DNA from: Lonicera japonica
Lineage: Eukaryota; Streptophyta; Magnoliopsida; Dipsacales; Caprifoliaceae
Direction of reading: 5' to 3'
Length of the DNA stretch: 64,000 bases
Assembly (NCBI GenBank): GCA_021464415.1
Contig: CM038468.1
Location: 992,001-1,056,000 of the forward strand
Shown piece by piece: positions 1 to 11,323 of the stretch. Under the pieces are notes generated by a model. The model had not been told where the DNA came from and made no database searches. It saw nothing but the letters and a program-made list of their open reading frames with translations. The position numbers and the translations under genes are program-made. Each line of letters starts with the position of its first letter. The first letter of the stretch is position 1.

Positions 1-1340
1 ATCTGATGGATCGATTGAACGGTATAAGGCTCGTTTAGTTGCCAAAGGATTTACTCAGTCCTATGGAATTGACTACCAAGAGACACTCCGATGGCAAAAC
101 TAAATACAATCCGGGTGTTGCTTTCTTTGGCTGCAAACTTAAATTGGCAGTTATGTCAATTGGATGTGAATAACGCTTTCCTCAATGGAAACTTGGCAGA
201 AGAAGTGTTCATGGATATTCCTCCAAGATTTGAACGAGTCTACGAAATCGGTAAGGTTTGTAGACTGAGAAAATCCCTCTATGGATTGAAGCAATCACCA
301 CGAGCTTGGTTCAACCGATTCTCTAAGGCATACTCTGTTTTACAAGAAGTCATCGAACGGTAAACTTTCCATTTTAATTGTTTATGTTGATGACATTTTA
401 ATTACCAGAGATGATGTTGAGGAAGCAAAGAAAATGAAGAACTTCTTAGCAAGAGAATTTGAAATCAAGGACCTTGGTTCCATGAAGTACTTCCTAGGAA
501 TGGAAGTTGCGAGGTCAAAAAGGGGTATCTCAGTGTCCCAAAGGAAGTATACCCTTGAGTTGCTCAAAGAAACTGGGTTCCTTGGAAGTAAACCAGCGGA
601 TACTCCGATCGAGGCAAATCACAAGACTAGATATGTGAAAGGAGAGGTACCTGTAGATAAGGGAAGGTACCAAAGGCTGGTTGGACGACTAATCTATCTC
701 TCGCACACTAGGCCGAACATCGCCTATGCTGTTAATGTGGTTAGCCAATTCATGCACAAACCATATGAAGAGAATCTAAAAGCAGTTCATCGAATTCTCA
801 GGTATCTCAAGGGCACACCTGGGAAGGGATTGCTCTTTGGAAGAAATGAGTCAAGAAAGATTAAAGCTTTCACGGATGCAAATTGGGCAGGTTCAGCTAG
901 TGACAGAAGATCAACATCAGGCTATTGTACATTTGTGTAGGGCAACATGGTGACCTGGAGGAGTAAAAAGCAATCTGTTGTCGCACGAAGTAGCGCAAAG
1001 GCTGAATTCAGATCTCTAAGCACAAGGGATATGTGAACTCATGTGGTTGCAAAGGTTGATGGATGAGTTAGGACTACAAAGTAGGAATCCCATGCGATTA
1101 TATTGTGACAACAAATCAGCCATTAGCATTGCCCACAATCCAACTCATCATGTTTGGACGAAGCACATCGAAGTTGATCGACACTTCATCAAAGAAAAGT
1201 TAGAAGAAGGGTTAATCTGCATGACCTATGTGGCATCCAATGGACAGCTGGCAGATTTTCTCACAAAAGGACTTCCACGAGTCAAATTTGAAGATCTTCT
1301 CGTCAAGTTGGGCATGATCGATATTCATGCTCCAACTTAA
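1..1340 (+). pseudogene. Ty1/Copia pol fragment (reverse transcriptase and RNase H), broken
   Basis: This is the 3' part of a Copia polyprotein, which would copy element RNA into DNA in cytoplasmic virus-like particles. Reverse transcriptase starts at the window edge with the [12 protein letters not shown] motif, continues with LDVNNAFLNGNL and YGLKQSPRAWF, and has the catalytic YVDDILIT at about 387-410. RNase H follows (FTDANWAGS near 870, YCDNKSA near 1101, KHIEVDRHFIKEKL near 1162). The frame is broken near 90, where a few bases are missing before the MAKLNTIR segment, and between 330 and 365, where part of RT is deleted. There is also an in-frame TAG at 938-940 and a further break before 1041. 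The element is therefore non-coding. Integrase, gag and the 5' LTR would lie left of the window. The assignment to Copia rather than Gypsy is secure because RNase H follows RT and leads directly to an LTR. Confidence 0.93.
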
Positions 1341-1347
1341 GGGGGAG

Positions 1348-1575
1348 TGTTAAATAATTTGATTATTTAGGAAAAGGAGAATATATGGCTGTAATTATGT
1401 CTAGCTGTATATTATGAGTAATTATAGGACTAGTCAACTGTATAAACTAGGAAAGCTAGCTATATGGTGATTTGGTTTCTATCTTTATGCCTTTTGTATT
1501 CTATAAGTAGTGTACATGTAATTTATTTTTAATAAGACAATCATTTATCAAAAAATCCTCACCTATCTATTTTCA
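1348..1575 (+). repeat. 3' LTR of the left-edge Copia element, with polypurine tract
   Basis: The polypurine tract AAGGGGGAG at 1339-1347 immediately precedes TGTTAAATAATTTG, the expected Copia arrangement of tract followed by an LTR beginning TG. The 3' boundary is uncertain; the first plausible CA end is near 1575. The matching 5' LTR lies outside the window, so identity and target duplication cannot be tested here. Confidence 0.75.
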
Positions 1576-1763
1576 GTCAGTCTTTGTGATTTGATTGCAA
1601 GTCAAAATATGTGTAAAAAGAAAATACTATGTTCAGATCACTCCCAGCAGTCAGCGCGTGAACTATTTTTACTTACATTCGATTTTTAAGCCATAATTTA
1701 TACCTAACTAGAAACCTATACAATGGGTAGCATCGTTAAGTAAATCAAGGGGAATTTTAGCAT

Positions 1764-2037
1764 GGGCTTTTTTAACTTCTCCCTCATTCTTGATGCAAAA
1801 TTAGACTTGTCCCTTATTTCATAAAAAATAGACTTTGCCCCTGCAGGGAATCTCAAAGAACTATGTAAAAATAAGGGCAATGTCTAATTCTTTTAACATA
1901 ACCCTTCGACCTAACCCCTTATTTTTATGTAATTCCTTAAGATTTGCAGCATGCAGGGGATAAAGTCTAATGATTATGAAACTAGGAGGGTAAGTCAAAT
2001 TTTGTATGCAAGATAGGGGCAAAGTCACAAAGGCTCT
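1764..2037. mobile_element. Fold-back MITE-like inverted repeat
   Basis: Two arms of roughly 130 bp run towards each other. The left arm reads GGGCTTTTTTAACTTCTCCC onward and includes AATAGACTTTGCCCCTGCA. The reverse complement of the right arm matches it with about three bases in four (for example ATTAGACTTTATCCCCTGCA). No gene is visible between 1576 and 2193, so this stretch, intron 5 sequence of the HAD gene if that gene continues leftwards, is explained mainly by this element. The superfamily is not determined and no clear target duplication was found. Confidence 0.55.
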
Positions 2038-2193
2038 TTTATCGTTAACGCATTTTCTTTTCATAACATATAATACTAATAAATCTTAAGTAGAAAACAC
2101 TAAATGCAACCATGGACATCTATTTAATCATTGCCTAATAGTATCGAAAAGTAATCAAAGAAAACTGCAACTAGCTAATAGCAATATCTTTAC

Positions 2194-5100
2194 CAGGCAT
2201 AACACGCAAAGCTCTAGCCTCAACAGTTACAAAATCGGGATTTGCTACCACCATTGGGATTTTTTTAGCTGCACATTTCTCCAATATTTTCTCAAGATCC
2301 TCAACTTTCATGGGACATGATGCACCAGAAGAAAGCCCCAAAGCTTCAGTCCCGTGAGCCAAAACGAACTCAGCTTCTTCAACATTCTCCACAACCTTTA
2401 ACCCTAAGCCCTAAATCATGAAATTCACACAAAATTTCCAAAAGTTTATGCAGATTGGACAAGTAAGGTGTTCTTCATTCTAATGTAGTTAAATTCAAAG
2501 TACTCAAGATATTGAATCCCAAAACTTTGGTTACCCAAATGCCCATTATTCTCGGACCTCGTATCAAAATTAATTACCAAGTTAAAATAGTTTTCTTTTT
2601 CCTTTGAAAATTGTTTATTTGAAAAGGGCTGCTGTTCAAAATTCTGACGTTTAATATAATAACCTTTTTTAGGATAAGTGCTTATTTGGCCTTACTCAAT
2701 TGCAAAAGGAGAGCCACGTGTCTTAAACGGATAGACAAACAAAATCCAAAGGAAAGGAATACAAGGTGAAGGACAAGCGAGCATAATTTGAGAAGCGTAA
2801 CTACTAGAAATTAAGAGATAGAAAATCGAGAAAATTGTATTCAAATTCACTTGCATAGTTTTCAAGGAAAAAAAATTATGTGTACATGTAGCATACCTCC
2901 AGAGATATAGCACCTCGGTCATTCCAAGTCATATGAATGCAAGACCTTCCTAGTGCAGCAAACCAAGCATCTTCTCTCCTGTTTATTTAATAAGTGTGTG
3001 AAAAAGGGTGTTTACATTCAAGCATAAGTCAAAACAATGAACATATACACAAAACATTGGGCTGCAACACAAATTTTTAATTTTTTTTTTTTTTTTTGAT
3101 AAGAAACAGAACTTCATTGATATCAAAAAATAGAAGTACAAAGTGGTTGGATGAGAGATCCAACAGAAAGAACAAAATGTAAAAGATAAGCTTCCTATGT
3201 ATCTAGGACAAAGCTTACGGGATCCAAACAAAACAAATAATTCTCTATGCTGTTAAAAAGCTTGGCCGCTTTGGCCCATAATCCAACTACGAAACACGCA
3301 TGATTCCATATTTCCTCCACATACTGCTCTTTGTCTTCAAATCTCCTCCTGTTCCTCTCTGTCCATATCAGCCATGCAATAGCTTGTACAAATTTTTAAT
3401 ATTATGAGATCATGGGAAATCCCCAAAATTAATAAAATGATATTTCGTTGTCAAATGATGGATCAAGTAAGTGTGGAGCACCAATACTAAATTCTAGACT
3501 AGTCTATGATTGTTAAGCTGTTAAAGTTGGCGGTATGAAAGAAGTCCCTCGATATACTGATTCTTGGTATTTGCGTCTAGCTAGAACTATGATACAATGC
3601 GGTAGATACTAATTTCTCGTTGTAGATACTAGTATCTCTCTGCACAGATAAAAAAATTCTCGGCACAAATACAGTATCTGCGCCTATAGATACTAGTATT
3701 CTCAGCACAAATACAATATCTGTAGGGACTGCATCCAAAAAAGGTTCAAACTCTAGGACCGAATCCTAATTTTTTTTCATTGTTTAATCCCACAAGCAGT
3801 TATATGCAGAATGAATTTCCCTGTACTCGAAGATGATACGGACAGCAGGGATCTCTCATAAACCTCAACTATTCATGGTTGGTTGCTAATGACAAAATCA
3901 TTACGTGCAATTTGTTGCAAACTCATGAACTTAAGCATGAAGAACACATTTAATTACCACTGAACCAAATATCATCGTGTGTACCAAGTATAGTAACACA
4001 CACGTAGAGTGTGCCCATAGGCTAGTAGTAAATTAAACGCAATCTTCTAGTTAATACATCTATTGCAGACGGGCAAATCGCAGATTTCTAATCTCAACCT
4101 TTTCTGTCAGGAAACTCTACGCCATGAGCACTAGCATGTCATAGCATGAACGAGTGAAAAAGTGTTTGCAGTTAAAAAAGCCTACCCCCAAAGGTTTGAT
4201 GTAACATGCACATGGTCAAAACACCAAAATAGAATACCAATTAAGCAAAGGTAAAGCCTATAGAGCTATAATGGTTAGAAGTCCACCGAACAAACCAACA
4301 AAACAAAGTTAAAAATGAGGATTTTATGTGCCTTACAACAATGGCACAGTTCAATAAAAATACAAGATTAATTCAACAAAAACCATGCGCAAAAGGAACT
4401 TGATCTTTCAAAAATCTATTTTAAACACCCCTTTCTTCTCTCCAAAACAGAACACAAGAGTCCCAATTTTGCATGATCATATGCATTTTGAAAATCTATT
4501 TTAAACACCATATCTTCCCTCTTCTTTCATTGTATTTCTCAACTGCCTATTAGCAATAAGAACGAAGTCTAAGATTTACTTATATTTCACTGACACGCAC
4601 TGCACGAAGGAAAAAGTTTCCCCTAACATTTCTTTCAGTCATAATGATAGACCCCTGGCCTTTAACTTATACAAATAAGTACGCTAAGCCTATTGGCTTA
4701 TAATCCCTCAATGACAAAAATAAAAATAAAAAATAAGAAATAAAAAGAAAAAATAATAAGTTTCTTTGGGAGTCATTAAAATGCACCTAGATTTCATAAA
4801 AGCGTTCACTATTTACTTTTCGATAAATATAATGAGCATTTCCTGGCATGATCCTAGCATTACCTTTCATGCATTTGCAATATTAATTATTAAATCAAGA
4901 TCAACATACAAAGTATAAAGTATAAACTAAGGAGAGAATGATTGTTCACCACCAAAAAGAAAAAATTCTCCCTCTGTCTCAAATTGATAGGCCCACTTTG
5001 ACCTTGGTTATGTTTAATATAACACTAATTTCAACCTAATCAATAGTCAAGGATACAATTTATTTCCCACTGGGAGCAGGGGCGGAATCAGGGGGGCCAG

Positions 5101-7239
5101 AGCGGGCTACAGCACAGGGCAAAATTTTAAAAAATTTACTAGCACTACTAAAAAAAATAAAAAAATTAATCTAAACCCACCCCTTTGTTAAATTCAGCCC
5201 ATTCCTTAGCCCAACTCAAATATTGTAAGCCCACTAATTTATATAACTCTTTTCAATTTATATAACTCACTATATGGTTATACTTTTAATTTTTTTTATA
5301 TAATTTTTTTATCTATTACTATTAGCCCACCCCTCGGAAGAATCTCGGGTCCGCCTCTGACTGGGAGTAGTATCAATTTGACAACATTCCAAAAAGGAAA
5401 GTGGGACTATCAATTTTGAGACGGATGGAGTAGTAGCGCTAGCAATATTTGACATGACACAAACTCGATGCGAAGTTAGCGGGTTAGGGTCAAACATAAA
5501 TTGGTTCAGGTCAAATTCGAGTCGGACATGACAAACCCGTTTAATAAAGGGGTCGTGTTCAATTTAGTAAATTTGACACCACAAACGCCAAAATGGCCTG
5601 CAATCAACCCGTTTATACTTAAAGTTAGATAGTTATGCACAACCCATTTATGCTATACAGGTTAATTGGTTCATATTACCTATTTAACATTTCACGAATC
5701 ACATCTTGCTTGTAAAACGGGTAATTGTGTCGTGTCGTGTAACATGTATATTCAGCAGGTCATGTTCGAGCTACTCCAGAAGATACTATTAGTTAAACAA
5801 GTCGTGTTCAGGTTGGTCATAAGTGTCTTGACACAACCGGAACTCAACCCGCGAACCCAAATTTCCAGTAGTATGGAGTTACAAATTAAAATTTTCAATT
5901 GTATGATGCTTAACCTTTCAAGATGCTGATATGTTAATTCTCCACTAGTGATGGCTCCTACGAAGAGGGAGGGATCAAATCCAAGGATCTTTAGTTTCTC
6001 CATGGTTGTTGATGCCCGTCTTGAGGAATTACTGATAATCACCATCTTTGCACCATAATTTGCCAACTTTTCTACTGTTGCATAAACGATGAATTTTAAA
6101 TATTATCAAGTACTATTTATACCCAAGGAACGAAAGATAGGATCAACGATCAAACTTACCAAAATGTGAAAGCTAACAGACGAAAACGTACATGTGGAAA
6201 TTGCACCAGGGTAAGGTTGTTTCCCATCATGAAGGACTCCAAACTGATCTAAGAACCATGCCTGCACATCCATCAGCAAAATAATAAATAGCTACTCCGG
6301 AGGTAAATAACATCCACAAATACTCGCACTCACATGTCACATGAAAGAAGAAGACACAAAGAAAATACAATCACATTACTTAGAGAGATATTTATCAATA
6401 CACTATCTTGTAGACGTCATATTAGGCACCTTCTTCTTCTTTCAATTTATAAACATTGGAAGACAGAAAATGTGAAGTTTTGCTCATTACTTCAAATCTT
6501 TGCACATCATTCGTCATCAGCCACGTGGCCCATGTAATCACATGCACAAAATGTTACAACAAGGATACTCAAGAACTTTGAGAGTGGTAGTGATCTTCAT
6601 GAACCATACAAAAAAGGTAGCCAATATAGGGTGTGTGAGCTCAGTTAGCTACAAGGGATAAATCCATTTAAAAGGGCGTTCTCTGAGAGAAACCACGTGC
6701 ATCAAGTTGGCAAAGATTATCTACATCCATTCTTTAATTGTAATTTGACACAAGGTTAACCTTATTTGGTTCGAAGAAGCAGTTTTGCTCAGCAGCTACA
6801 TTTCTATTTTGGATATTCGCTTTCCTCTCACTTCACTCATCTTCCTCATCCTCTTTTGCTGCTAATTCAGGCCGAATACTAACCCTAACCCATTAAAGCC
6901 ACAATTTACACACCTGCCCCCCCCCCCCCCAAGTTGCCATTAGAAGGGTAGTTTTGACATGACACGTTCTGTTATGAGGGAGCATTCAGCTTCAAAGGTG
7001 TGATTACCTCTGAACCGATTCAGAGGAAAATGGGCAATGATGGTAATAAAGACTTAAAATAAGAGCAGAAAGAGCTAAGAAAGTGAAAATTTGCGGGTAA
7101 TTTTTTGCAGATATTGGGAAGTAGGGGATTATACCTTGAATTGGCGAGTTTCTGCAAGTTGTTGAATACCATTTAAGTTGTGTAACAATTTACCGTCACT
7201 CGAACTTGGTAATGAAACTGAAGAGCATCTTCCAATCAT
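2194..7239 (-). CDS. HAD-superfamily class-IIA hydrolase, N-terminal five exons (partial)
   Basis: Exons on the minus strand are 7239-7135, 6261-6192, 6074-5915, 2978-2897 and 2410-2194. All junctions are GT-AG and the reading frame stays open across them. The ATG at 7239 is the first Met after an in-frame TAG. The 35-codon exon 1 reads MIGRCSSVSLPSS onward; exon 2 has the HAD motif I region FLDQFGVLHDG, with the presumed nucleophile Asp; exon 3 has MVIISNSSRR, the Ser of motif II; exons 4-5 (AWFAALGRS, ENVEEAEFVLAHG, IPMVVANPD) belong to the class-IIA cap. It resembles a plant family assigned, from memory, to the TIGR01459-type HAD-IIA group, probably soluble phosphatases of unknown substrate. 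The usual second Asp of DxDxT is Phe here. The C-terminal part with motifs III/IV is absent: exon 5 ends at a good donor (2193) and the next exon is not found before the Copia insertion. Intron 3 is 2.9 kb and full of transposons. It is probably a live gene extending off the left edge, but truncation cannot be excluded. Confidence 0.85.
3082..3387 (-). mobile_element. 5'-truncated LINE (L1-type) tail with poly(A) and 13-bp target duplication
   Basis: On the minus strand an open frame reads AIAWLIWTERNRRRFEDKEQ and on to LFNSIENYLF, the C-terminal zf-RVT-linked end of plant LINE ORF2, closing at a stop near 3203. About 105 bases of 3' UTR follow, then a poly(A) seen as a T-run at 3081-3097. 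The insertion is flanked by a perfect direct repeat ACAAATTTTTAAT at 3069-3081 and 3388-3400. It lies in intron 3 of the HAD gene, in the same orientation. Confidence 0.88.
3401..4967. other. Intron 3 sequence without a recognised gene
   Basis: This is AT-rich intronic sequence. The palindrome GATACTAGTATC occurs near 3625 and, in variant form, near 3695, each beside a CGGCACAAATACAGTATC-like phrase, giving a small degenerate repeat between about 3590 and 3725. Nothing else is recognisable. Confidence 0.4.
4968..5430. mobile_element. Stowaway-like MITE, interrupted by a hAT MITE
   Basis: The left end CTCCCTCTGTCTCAAATTG and the reverse complement of the right end CTCCATCCGTCTCAAAATTG match over about 30 bp, continuing into GATAGxCCCACTTT. 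This is the CTCCCTCYGTC terminus of plant Stowaway (Tc1/mariner) MITEs. TA follows the right end but the left flank reads TT, so the TA duplication is imperfect. The interior is interrupted at 5077-5359. Confidence 0.75.
5077..5359. mobile_element. hAT MITE nested in the Stowaway element
   Basis: The terminal inverted repeats are CAGGGGCGGAATCAG at the left and CAGAGGCGGACCCGA (reverse complement) at the right. A perfect 8-bp duplication ACTGGGAG flanks them at 5069-5076 and 5360-5367. Length is 283 bp. The 8-bp duplication and CAG...CTG ends identify the hAT superfamily. No ORF is present, so it depends on a transposase from elsewhere. Confidence 0.88.
5455..5870. repeat. Unclassified repeat rich in GTCGTGTC-type words
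   Basis: This stretch repeats short words such as GTCGTGTCGTGT, AACCCGTTTA and GGTCATAAGTGTCTTGACAC in both orientations. It looks like a dispersed plant repeat rather than unique intron. A related word set (GAGTTATACGGGTTATTAACA) recurs at about 7670-7830. It ends just before exon 3 of the HAD gene. The class is unknown. Confidence 0.35.
6917..6930. repeat. Poly(C) homopolymer run
   Basis: Fourteen consecutive C bases in intron 1 of the HAD gene. This is a likely site of slippage and of uncertain assembly length. Confidence 0.9.
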
Positions 7240-8901
7240 TTCTATCTTCTACTTTCCCTAATAAGATTTTCTGCAATCAGAGAGAGGCCGAGGAAGAAGA
7301 AAAGCGCAAGGAAAATCGTATGCGTCTCGTTTCTGAATAATATAATCCGATTTATTTTAATCTGTTTAAAATAAATAGTTTAGTTCAGATAATAAACAAA
7401 TAATATTTAATAACCTATTAATCATTCAATTAAATAATTAATTATTAAAATATACGATCTTAATAATTTTATATATATATATATATGTAATAATAATAAT
7501 TAAAAGTTATTGTATATTATAATTGTATTGCAATTTGAGAACTTGTGATGTGAAAATTTTGGGGGCATGAAATTAGTATAAAAAAAGGAGAAGGTTATAA
7601 TGGAAGATAAAAGATTTAATACAAAATTTAAAAGTTTTTAAAAGTCTTAGATAAATATTTGTTAATCATATATGAGTTATACGGGTTATTAACATGTTTA
7701 CGCAATCCAAAATCGACTCATATTTTTACCGAGTTAAATGAGTTTTATTCGGATCTTGTGAATTTATACAAAATCAACTCGTTTAATAAACATGTGAACT
7801 TGATTATGACCTGATATATTAATTTATTAATTTTTATTTTAAAGAGCATATGTTATTATTAATATTTTTATTTTTATTGCTTCGTGTTAGAAATTAATTG
7901 GAGAATATTGAGAAAAATAGAGAAATTAAAGTTGTGAAGATATTTAAAATTGGTCAATACTTCTGGATGCAGAATTTTTTTACTCGAAAATTTAAATAAT
8001 GTTATTCTTGAGCCTAATTTAAAGAGAATTTTGAGAACTACAACTTTGCAATTCAATACTTTTCTAAATTCAGTTATCTTGAGATCCGAAATTGAGACGT
8101 AAAATTCATCGGTTAAAAATGAACAAAATTCATTATATTTAGTTATAGGCCATTCATTAATTTATCATTTAAATCATTTAAATTATGCAAGCCCAGCTGT
8201 TAAAGTGAAGCCCAATTCCATTTAATCAAGTTAGCTATCTGATTACTAAAGCTCAAAATCCATGTGGGTATCAAAGAAAAGAAAACAAATCATCTTTAAA
8301 TATTTAAATTAAAGCCCTAAGAACCATTCATGCAACTATTTTATTTTTTTTATTAATCATTCATATCAAAGATCATTACATGGAGTCAGAGATAGAATTT
8401 TGTCACTCTAGCTATACTATGAACTACATAACTCGCTGAACCAAAGAGATGAATAAGCAGGCTTTGCTTCGCGTCACCCTCATGAGAATCTCCCAACTGA
8501 GCCGAAAAAGCAGTTTCAACTTTCTTCTACGTCACCAACTACACGAATACGAACCACCACAAACACTACCAACAACCAAACACATAAGAGATGGACATAT
8601 CACCAACCATCCACATAAAGAGCTAACCAGCATCAAATTGAAGCAGCAGTAAGCCTTGCACAGTGCCGAGCATATTCTTCATCTTTTTTAGTTTTTTTGT
8701 TTTATTTTTCTTTTACTTTATTGAAGATTTGAAAATTTAATTGATTAATTAATATCAAGTAAGTTTTTTTAAAAAAAAAATTATGTGATATTGAATTTAT
8801 TTTATGCTAGCATAAATTTATGCTAGGGTTAGGATCACTATATTTAATTGATTCTATTGCACGTGTTCATGCCAATTGACTCTACAAATTTAATGCTTTA
8901 A
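7240..8901. other. AT-rich intergenic stretch upstream of the HAD gene
   Basis: Upstream of the HAD start codon this holds the presumed promoter and 5' UTR (purine-rich on the + strand at 7270-7310), a short (AT)n tract near 7470-7486 and degenerate copies of the repeat words seen at 5455-5870. No coding region is supported; short ORFs here lack any family signature. Confidence 0.5.
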
Positions 8902-8909
8902 TGTTAAAT

Positions 8910-9825
8910 CATTGTTTTAAAAAGTGGCAGAATGCGTGCCTCGAGACGCGCTTTAGGGCGCCTTTTACCAAAAACGCCTTAAAGCTTTAAGAGAACAACG
9001 GAATGTACGTTAGGCGTGAGCATTTTTTTTAGGCCTACGCATTTTTTAAAAAGTTTACGCCTTTTACGCTTTTTTACACCTTTTGAAAAAGGTTACGCCT
9101 TATGTGCCTTTTTTTTAAATACACAAGCCCTAAACTACGCTGTTTTGGTCAGAAATTAAAAAGAAAAAAATAGGCTTCAAGTCTAAACCCTAAACACACA
9201 CCATCACAAACAAAATATCGAAAGAGAGAGCTAAGGAAGAAGACAACTAAACCAGTTTCGAAGGAAGAAGATGAATGAACCAGTTCCGGAAGAAGTCGAC
9301 GATTAAAGCAAAGGCAAAACTCAAAAGAACAAAGAAACAGGTTAAGGTTTCAACTTGGCTACTCTTTCTAGGGTTTCAAATTTAGAATTTAGGTTGTGTT
9401 GTTTTTTTCTATGAATTTAGGATGCCATTTGTACAAAGAGAGATAGATTTACAAAGTGTGAAAATCGAAAAAGATGGGAAGAGAGATTTTCGGAGAGAGA
9501 CAGAGACAGAGAGAGAGAGAGAGAAAGAAAGAAGAGTCAAAGAGAGAGAGAGAAGGTAATGAAGATAAACTGAGAGAAGGGAACGATGTTGTTTTTCCCT
9601 TTATTATTTAATTTAAACAAATTATTGAACACCCCCTTAATTATTTTCATTTACCACTTACACCTTAAACTAAAAAAATTGACTGTGAGATGACATAAAA
9701 AATCCAGTTTTATGCCTATATTAATTATTTTTTTAATATAAAAATACTTTGCACGCATTGAGGCTCACGCCTCACCTTTGGTTAAGAAAACGCCTAGATT
9801 TACACTATCGCCTTTTAAAACACTG
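8910..9825. mobile_element. Non-autonomous hAT element with captured UTR-like sequence
   Basis: A perfect 8-bp duplication TGTTAAAT lies at 8902-8909 and 9826-9833. The ends are CATTGTTTTAAAAAG at the left and, as reverse complement, CAGTGTTTTAAAAGG at the right. Subterminal regions carry many GCGCC, ACGCC and GGCG words. There is no transposase. The middle (about 9180-9380) reads like the transcribed leader of a plant gene (AAACCCTAAACACAC, then purine-rich sequence, then AGGGTTTCAAATTTAG) and a GA microsatellite occupies about 9495-9555. Size is 916 bp. Confidence 0.82.
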
Positions 9826-9833
9826 TGTTAAAT

Positions 9834-11323
9834 ACAATTCTTCATATTGGATGCATATTTTAATTGATAAAAATAAAGTTGAATTCTCATTATTCTTTGT
9901 TGGATTCTCATTATTCTTTGTTAAGAGCAGATATAGGGTGTGTTTTGACAGATATAATGATTGTTTTGATTTTATATATAAATTTAGCTATAGAAGAATT
10001 ATAATTGATTTTTGTTAATTAATTGGATTTTATTAATTTTATTTTTCGCATATAATAGAGTCAAGAGACCAAATTAGTGCGAGATAAGAGTAGAGTTTAC
10101 CGCGTGAATACTTAGGAAGATGATATTAAATATATGATTCCGAAACTCTGGTCAATTAATTCATTAATTTTATTCTCTTGCTTAATATTATTTAGTTATT
10201 TAATTTACTTGATTTGCTTTATTTTATTTAATTTGCTTTATTTTATTTGTTTGATTTTTTTCATAAAATTTTTCTAGCTAGATTAGGAGTTTAGTGAAAG
10301 ATTAACAAGATAATTATAAAGCATATTGTTTTAAGTCCTAGTGGGATTGACCTTACTTATACGCTGCACTATAAATTGATTTATGCGCTTACGAGTATTA
10401 AAATTTAGGGCTTTTTTTAAAGGACAAATGTCTTACTCTCTTTCTAACCAAGGACATACTTTTTTATGATTAGTTTGAAGGACAACTTTAGTTGTAAGGA
10501 GAAAATATAATTTTATTTATTAATAATAAAATGTATAGTGTTTTTCAAAAATTATCCTTATTAAAGATAAACAATAACTAAATAAATTAAAATATTGTAA
10601 TTAAACTAAAATAAAATAAAAACAAAATTCAAACTGGTCAAAAGAATAAAATTGAATTTCAGATTTCAAACAAAATAAGTAACTAAAATATTATCAAAAA
10701 GTTAACCAACAAGATAAGAAACTTTTTGAAACTACTGTATTAAGTATATTTACATTAGTCTTCCATGGTCATGGCTATTTTTGTTTTTGTAGACTTTTCC
10801 ATTCATTTGGCTTTTCTCTTTGCAGCATTACAATATGTCTATTTATATTAATCAGTCGGCTTTCAGACATATTTAACACATATGCATTTACTTTTTAAAA
10901 CAAATCGCCAAACAAACAGTACAAAATATAACTTACAGTTGACTTTAATTTAATGGCAGGCATATAACATATTTTGAGTTTTGATTCTTAATGCTCCAAT
11001 AAAAAGTGAATAAATTGCAGCAACTCTACCAAAAGAACATTGAAAAATCATGTTACCATCCATCTGACAAAAATGGGGTAGAAAACATAAGAAAAATTGT
11101 ATAAAAAGCTAATTGATAAATAGAATAATGTAACAAGCTAATGCAACTAGCAAACACATTATATAACTACGTGCATAAAATACAAACTGTACACAAAATA
11201 TCTATTTAAGACGAGATGCCTTAAAAATTGATTGGTGAAAAAAAGTCACAGGCATACAAGGTGAGCTTAAGAGGGCGGTCAGTGAAAAGACATTTTACTT
11301 ATCGTTAGTTATCCAATTTAACT
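9834..11323. other. AT-rich gene-free stretch
   Basis: No gene or element end is recognised. A local direct repeat of GGATTCTCATTATTCTTTGTT-type sequence lies near 9881-9925. Just left of the MULE terminus the sequence is ordinary AT-rich intergenic DNA. Confidence 0.45.
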
